A stretch of 8,494 nt of DNA from Firmicutes bacterium CAG:646 (GTDB taxonomy: Bacteria; Bacillota; Clostridia; Lachnospirales; Lachnospiraceae). The notes under the pieces are model-generated. The model had not been told where the DNA came from, searched no databases, and was given only the letters and a program-made list of their open reading frames with translations. A program made the translations under genes and the position numbers. The DNA lies in NCBI GenBank assembly GCA_000432335.1, contig HF995401.1:49437-57930 (forward strand), written 5' to 3'. Below, in pieces: positions 5,265-8,494 of this stretch. How positions within the stretch are numbered: the stretch's first letter is position 1; every line of letters starts with the position of its first letter.

Positions 5265-6434
5265 CTATAATCTCCGAAACGCTTCCAATGATCTCTCCAC
5301 TTTCTCTGTCTCTATGCAGTAAGCCATCCGAAAATACCCGGGACATCCAAAACTGTCTCCCGGTACTAAAAGCAGGTCTTTCTGCAACGCCCGCTTACAA
5401 AAAGCTACCGCATCTTTTTCAGGTGCTTTCGGAAACATATAGAATGTGCCTCCGGGACGCACAATTTCATATCCCAGTTTTGTCAATTCCTCATATAATA
5501 TTCCTGCGTTTTTCTCATATACGGACAGATCTGCCGTATCATACAAACAATCTGCCACCGCCAACTGAATGATCGACGCCGGACAGTTATGACCGATTCC
5601 CCGGGATATCTGTCCACACATCTCCACAATCAATTCTGCGTCTTCACATGATGGCGATACTGCCACATACCCGATACGCTCTCCCGGCAGAGAAAGAGAC
5701 TTGCTGAAAGAATAGCAGGTAATGGTATTCTGATAATATTTTGCCACATAGGGAGCGTCTACTCCGGAAAATACAATTTCCCGATAGGGTTCGTCAGAGA
5801 TCAGATAGATGGAATGACCGTATTCCTGTTCTTTTCTTTCCATGATTTCACTCAGTTTCCGAACCGTTTCCGTAGTATATACCACACCGGAGGGATTGTT
5901 TGGCGTATTGACAAGAACCGCTGTCACATCCTGCGTGAGCATTTCCTCAAATTTTCCAAAATCCACCTGAAAACCTTCCAGATCCGGCGGAACCACCTTC
6001 AATTTTGCCCCTGTCAGATTCACATAAGGCTGATATTCCGGAAAATACGGAGCAAAAGTCAGGATAGAATCTCCCGGAACCGTCACTGCCCGGAAAGCAT
6101 GGGCAAGAGCCGCCGCCGCTCCGCTGCACATAAAAATATGCTCTTTTTCATAATGCATTTCAAAGCGGTCAGACAATGATTTTGCCACTGCCTTTCGCAC
6201 CTCGTCAATCCCCAGACTGGGGCTGTATCCATGAAGCGTGAGAGGGCTCTCCTGCTCCAGAAGTTCCTCCATTCTCCGGGTAAATTTTTCCGGCACTGGG
6301 ACGGACGGATTGCCCAAACTATAATCAAATACATTTTCCCGTCCTATTTCTTTCGCCCTCTCCGTTCCATACGAAAAGATTTCACGGATCACGGATTTTG
6401 CTCCCAGCATCTTCCTGTACTCTTCTGCTATCAT
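5265..6434 (-). CDS. pyridoxal-phosphate-dependent class I aminotransferase
   Basis: A 389-residue cytosolic fold-type I aminotransferase (aspartate aminotransferase superfamily) that moves an amino group between an amino acid and a 2-oxo acid. Landmarks: DYSLGNPSVPVP (37-48, substrate loop), CSGAAAAL (103-110, phosphate-side turn), NTPNNPSG (176-183, Asn180), ISDEPYR (212-218, Asp214 to the pyridine nitrogen and Tyr217), SFSKSLSLPGERIGY (242-256, Schiff-base lysine Lys245) and FRMAYC (368-373, Arg369 for the substrate carboxylate). All catalytic residues are present and the length is normal. The substrate cannot be read from sequence; aspartate, aromatic or alanine-type acceptors are all possible. 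It starts 19 bp after the L,D-transpeptidase stop, with AAGG 7 nt before the ATG, so the two are probably co-transcribed. No terminator is seen after it. Confidence 0.93.
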   Translation of the reverse strand: MIAEEYRKMLGAKSVIREIFSYGTERAKEIGRENVFDYSLGNPSVPVPEKFTRRMEELLEQESPLTLHGYSPSLGIDEVRKAVAKSLSDRFEMHYEKEHIFMCSGAAAALAHAFRAVTVPGDSILTFAPYFPEYQPYVNLTGAKLKVVPPDLEGFQVDFGKFEEMLTQDVTAVLVNTPNNPSGVVYTTETVRKLSEIMERKEQEYGHSIYLISDEPYREIVFSGVDAPYVAKYYQNTITCYSFSKSLSLPGERIGYVAVSPSCEDAELIVEMCGQISRGIGHNCPASIIQLAVADCLYDTADLSVYEKNAGILYEELTKLGYEIVRPGGTFYMFPKAPEKDAVAFCKRALQKDLLLVPGDSFGCPGYFRMAYCIETEKVERSLEAFRRL

Positions 6435-6453
6435 TGTTTTTCCTTCTTCCTTC

Positions 6454-7890
6454 CTAATACACGATCACCGGCGTTCCCACAGAAACGGTCTCATAAATTG
6501 TTTTCACTGCATCGTAAGGGGTATTGATGCATCCATGAGAACCCTGCGTCAAATAAATATCTCCTCCAAAATTATTTCCCCGACTTGCCAGGTCATGAAT
6601 TCCCACCCCATTGTTAAACGGCATCCAATAATGTACAAACGCAGTATATTCCGGTTCTCCATTTTCATCTTTTGGTCCCTTCATGGTGTACTCTGTGGTT
6701 TTCCAGAAAATAGGCCAGCATCCATTCTTTGGAGTGGCATGACCGGGAATAGACATATTTCCTGTTACAACGGGAGTCTCCACTACCACCTGACCGTCTT
6801 TATAGCACCACATAGTCTGTTCCTCTATACTGATTTCTACGTACACATCACCGAGATCATTTTCTCCGGTTCCCTGAGCCCGCTTTTTGTAAACCAATTC
6901 CATCTCTCCTTGTTTTCCCTCTGCCAGAGCAGTCTTCAGCTCCTCCAGAGACTTTTCCCGATCTACCAACCAGCCATATTTATTCGTGGCAAGAGTGATC
7001 TTCTTTCCTCCATGGGTAGTGAATTTTCTTTTTCCCCCGTAGCTGTCTCTTTTGTCAGCCAGTTGATCGATAAAATTTTTCAACTGCTGCTGATCGAGCA
7101 AATAGGTACCCTGTTCATCCTGTATCAGCCAGGATTTTAGTTTTTCATGATCGATCACATACGTTTCCTGACACACCTGATATGTTAGCTCTGCGCAGGT
7201 CAGCTGATTCATGGTATTCATCTGGATATTCAAAGCTTCATCATCCTGATAAACCGTCGGTTTCAAATAACACGCTTCCTCCTCCAGCGAAATCTCTCTG
7301 ATTCCCTGCGCAATCGCCTCGTGAACCAACCCGATCAATTTTTCCAGATCCAGCGCATTTCCTTCCACCTCCGGCACAATCGTGTAACCTTCTCCGGTTT
7401 CCTGCATATAGGCGTCCTGCGGCTGAATCAGATTTTCCTCCCGCAAAAAAGGAAGGCTCTTCAAAATCGGTTCCACTGCAGTCTCATCATAAGAAAAATT
7501 AGCCGTTACCTGATATTTTCCGCCCTGAAATGCCCGGCGAATCCATTGCAGAGGTTCCTGCTCGCTCAACAGCTCATCCACATGATTATCATCCTCATAG
7601 GTGAGATGAAACTGAGGTCCTGTCACCTGATAAGTTTCCCCTTCCTTTGTAAGAAACGTCAGCTCATATTCGCTGATTTTTTCCTGAATCTTTCTTTTTA
7701 CCTGATCTGCGGTCATAAAACTACAGTCTATTCCATTGATCCAGGTATCTTTATAAAAATGTCTGGCATAGTAATTTGCTCGCCAGACATAAATTGCCGT
7801 TACTGTCAGCAGCACGATCAAAAGCGCCGCACCAGCACATAATCCCTTCCAGACAGATTTTCTTTTTTGTTTTTTTGCGGATCTTTTCAT
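6454..7890 (-). CDS. membrane-anchored L,D-transpeptidase (YkuD) with PG_binding_4-type domains
   Basis: Enzyme that forms 3-3 links in peptidoglycan or attaches proteins to it, acting outside the membrane. The 478-residue product has a basic N-terminus (KRSAKKQKRKSVWK), one membrane helix (about 14-36) and an extracellular part. The middle (about 50-330) fits two copies of the putative peptidoglycan-binding domain that often precedes clostridial YkuD domains. The catalytic YkuD domain (about 348-478) has GIHD (His432) and SHGCINTP with nucleophile Cys454. Intact and of usual length. The start at 7890 is preferred because AGGGGGAAGAGG ends two bases before it, whereas an ATG at 7929 has no ribosome site and lies at or just inside the predicted transcription start. 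Regulation by the promoter at 7939-7966 is inferred. Confidence 0.94.
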   Translation of the reverse strand: MKRSAKKQKRKSVWKGLCAGAALLIVLLTVTAIYVWRANYYARHFYKDTWINGIDCSFMTADQVKRKIQEKISEYELTFLTKEGETYQVTGPQFHLTYEDDNHVDELLSEQEPLQWIRRAFQGGKYQVTANFSYDETAVEPILKSLPFLREENLIQPQDAYMQETGEGYTIVPEVEGNALDLEKLIGLVHEAIAQGIREISLEEEACYLKPTVYQDDEALNIQMNTMNQLTCAELTYQVCQETYVIDHEKLKSWLIQDEQGTYLLDQQQLKNFIDQLADKRDSYGGKRKFTTHGGKKITLATNKYGWLVDREKSLEELKTALAEGKQGEMELVYKKRAQGTGENDLGDVYVEISIEEQTMWCYKDGQVVVETPVVTGNMSIPGHATPKNGCWPIFWKTTEYTMKGPKDENGEPEYTAFVHYWMPFNNGVGIHDLASRGNNFGGDIYLTQGSHGCINTPYDAVKTIYETVSVGTPVIVY

Positions 7891-7892
7891 TT

Positions 7893-7904
7893 CCTCTTCC
7901 CCCT
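7893..7904 (-). promoter_or_regulatory. ribosome binding site deciding the L,D-transpeptidase start
   Basis: AGGGGGAAGAGG on the minus strand, with the GGGGG 8 nt before the ATG at 7890. The in-frame ATG 39 bp further upstream has no such site. Confidence 0.7.
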
Positions 7905-7938
7905 GCAAGTCCTTATTCGACAAAATCATACAAGAACT

Positions 7939-7966
7939 ATTATATCTTTTCTTCCGGGGAATTCAA
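7939..7966 (-). promoter_or_regulatory. promoter of the L,D-transpeptidase-aminotransferase unit
   Basis: TTGAAT (7966-7961), a 16-bp spacer and a perfect TATAAT (7944-7939) on the minus strand. The start is expected near 7932, giving about 40 nt of leader before the ATG at 7890. An imperfect inverted repeat (TCCGGGGAAT at 7953-7962 with ATTCCCGGA at 7983-7991) overlaps the -35 region and may be an operator. No GC-rich terminator for the channel gene upstream is visible in 7945-8016. Confidence 0.65.
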
Positions 7967-8016
7967 TTTCATTTCTCTTAACATTCCCGGAGGGGTGTAA
8001 TGAAAATGTAAAAAAA

Positions 8017-8494
8017 TTACTTCTGCTGTAAATATACGTCCATCTGTGGAAAGGGAATCTGAATCCCATTGGCATCAAATTCCAGCTTGATCCGCTCGTT
8101 CATTCTCCATTTTGTATTCCAGTACTCATCCGTCCGAACCCATGCCCGAATTCCAAGAATCACCGCGCTGTCTGCCAGCTGATCTACAAAAATCTGAATT
8201 TCCTCCCGTTCCAGAAGTTCCGGATCTTCTTCCACCAATCTTCGCAAAATATCCTTTGCTTTCAAAAGATCCGAATGATAAGAGATTCCCACTTTAATTT
8301 CCAGACGACGCTTGTCCATAGCCGTCACATTGGTGATACTGTTTCCCGTAAGCGTCGAATTGGGAATGACGATCCGACGGCTGTCCACCGTCATCAACGT
8401 AGTGTAATATAATTCAATCTTTTCTACAGTTCCTTCGATATTATTTCCATTTTCAATAATATAATCTCCCACGGAAAACGGCCGCAAAAACATA
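8017..8494 (-). CDS. small-conductance mechanosensitive channel, C-terminal part (cut by window edge)
   Basis: C-terminal cytoplasmic half of an MscS-family channel that opens under membrane tension and releases solutes in osmotic downshock. The visible 158 residues run from the beta domain (RPFSVGDYI, GTVEKIELYYTTLMTVDSRR, then VIPNSTLTGNSITNVT) through the alpha-beta domain (LEIKVGISYHSDLLKAKDIL) to the normal family end, GIQIPFPQMDVYLQQK. The order matches E. coli MscS closely. The N-terminal membrane helices and the true start lie beyond the edge; the methionine at the edge is internal. The gene precedes the L,D-transpeptidase on the same strand, 126 bp away, but that gene has its own promoter. 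Confidence 0.94.
   Translation of the reverse strand, partial: MFLRPFSVGDYIIENGNNIEGTVEKIELYYTTLMTVDSRRIVIPNSTLTGNSITNVTAMDKRRLEIKVGISYHSDLLKAKDILRRLVEEDPELLEREEIQIFVDQLADSAVILGIRAWVRTDEYWNTKWRMNERIKLEFDANGIQIPFPQMDVYLQQK

Noticed and set aside
240..7700. The string CCTGATA and close variants recur many times on the plus strand.
   Set aside because: On the coding strand these are mostly Tyr-Gln codons (TATCAG) in different genes, reflecting codon preference and not a repeat family.
7891..7929. Longer L,D-transpeptidase starting at 7929.
   Set aside because: No ribosome site, and the TATAAT at 7939-7944 puts the RNA start about at that ATG.
48..8297. Many open frames on the plus strand (for example 659-1144, 1253-1729, 6535-7140, 7321-7842).
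   Set aside because: They lie opposite well-supported genes, lack ribosome sites and show no recognisable domain; they are antisense shadows.

Overview
The window looks like a chromosomal segment of a Firmicute of class Clostridia, most likely Lachnospiraceae. The grounds are the Bacillus/Clostridia-type TopB sequence, the clostridial type of wall-binding region in an amidase, strong AGGAGG-type ribosome sites, a tRNA gene without an encoded CCA end, and moderate-to-low GC (not computed). Every protein gene is read from the minus strand; the only plus-strand gene is a tRNA. Both ends cut a gene: topB at the left, a mechanosensitive channel gene at the right.

Region 1 (1-3191) is a tight operon read right to left: a plant/EgtA-type glutamate-cysteine ligase with a TTG start, an ATP-grasp ligase overlapping it by 17 bp, and topB overlapping that by 4 bp. 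The first two are a plausible two-enzyme route from glutamate and cysteine to gamma-glutamylcysteine and then to a ligated product (glutathione or a variant). The ATP-grasp protein is neither the classical GshB nor the GshF fusion, so the product is open. The leader in front of the ligase has a palindrome inside a possible promoter spacer, a small AU hairpin, and an 8-codon upstream ORF whose stop overlaps the TTG start.

Region 2 (3218-3404) is a tRNA-Thr(CGT) gene with its own promoter and a terminator that can work in both directions. Region 3 (3467-5191) looks accessory: an endolysin-like N-acetylmuramoyl-L-alanine amidase without a signal peptide, and a hicAB toxin-antitoxin pair. The hicAB promoter is near-consensus and carries a palindromic operator candidate in its spacer. 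An 11-bp piece of that site recurs, inverted, at the hicB start codon, and a 9-bp perfect hairpin sits over the hicA stop codon.

Region 4 (5265-7966) is a two-gene unit: a membrane-anchored YkuD L,D-transpeptidase followed 19 bp later by a class I PLP aminotransferase, with a recognisable promoter in front. Region 5 (8017-8494) is the C-terminal half of an MscS-family channel. No stretch over 300 bases is free of genes; the intergenic segments are covered in the entries below. No CRISPR array, insertion sequence, integrase or rRNA was seen.
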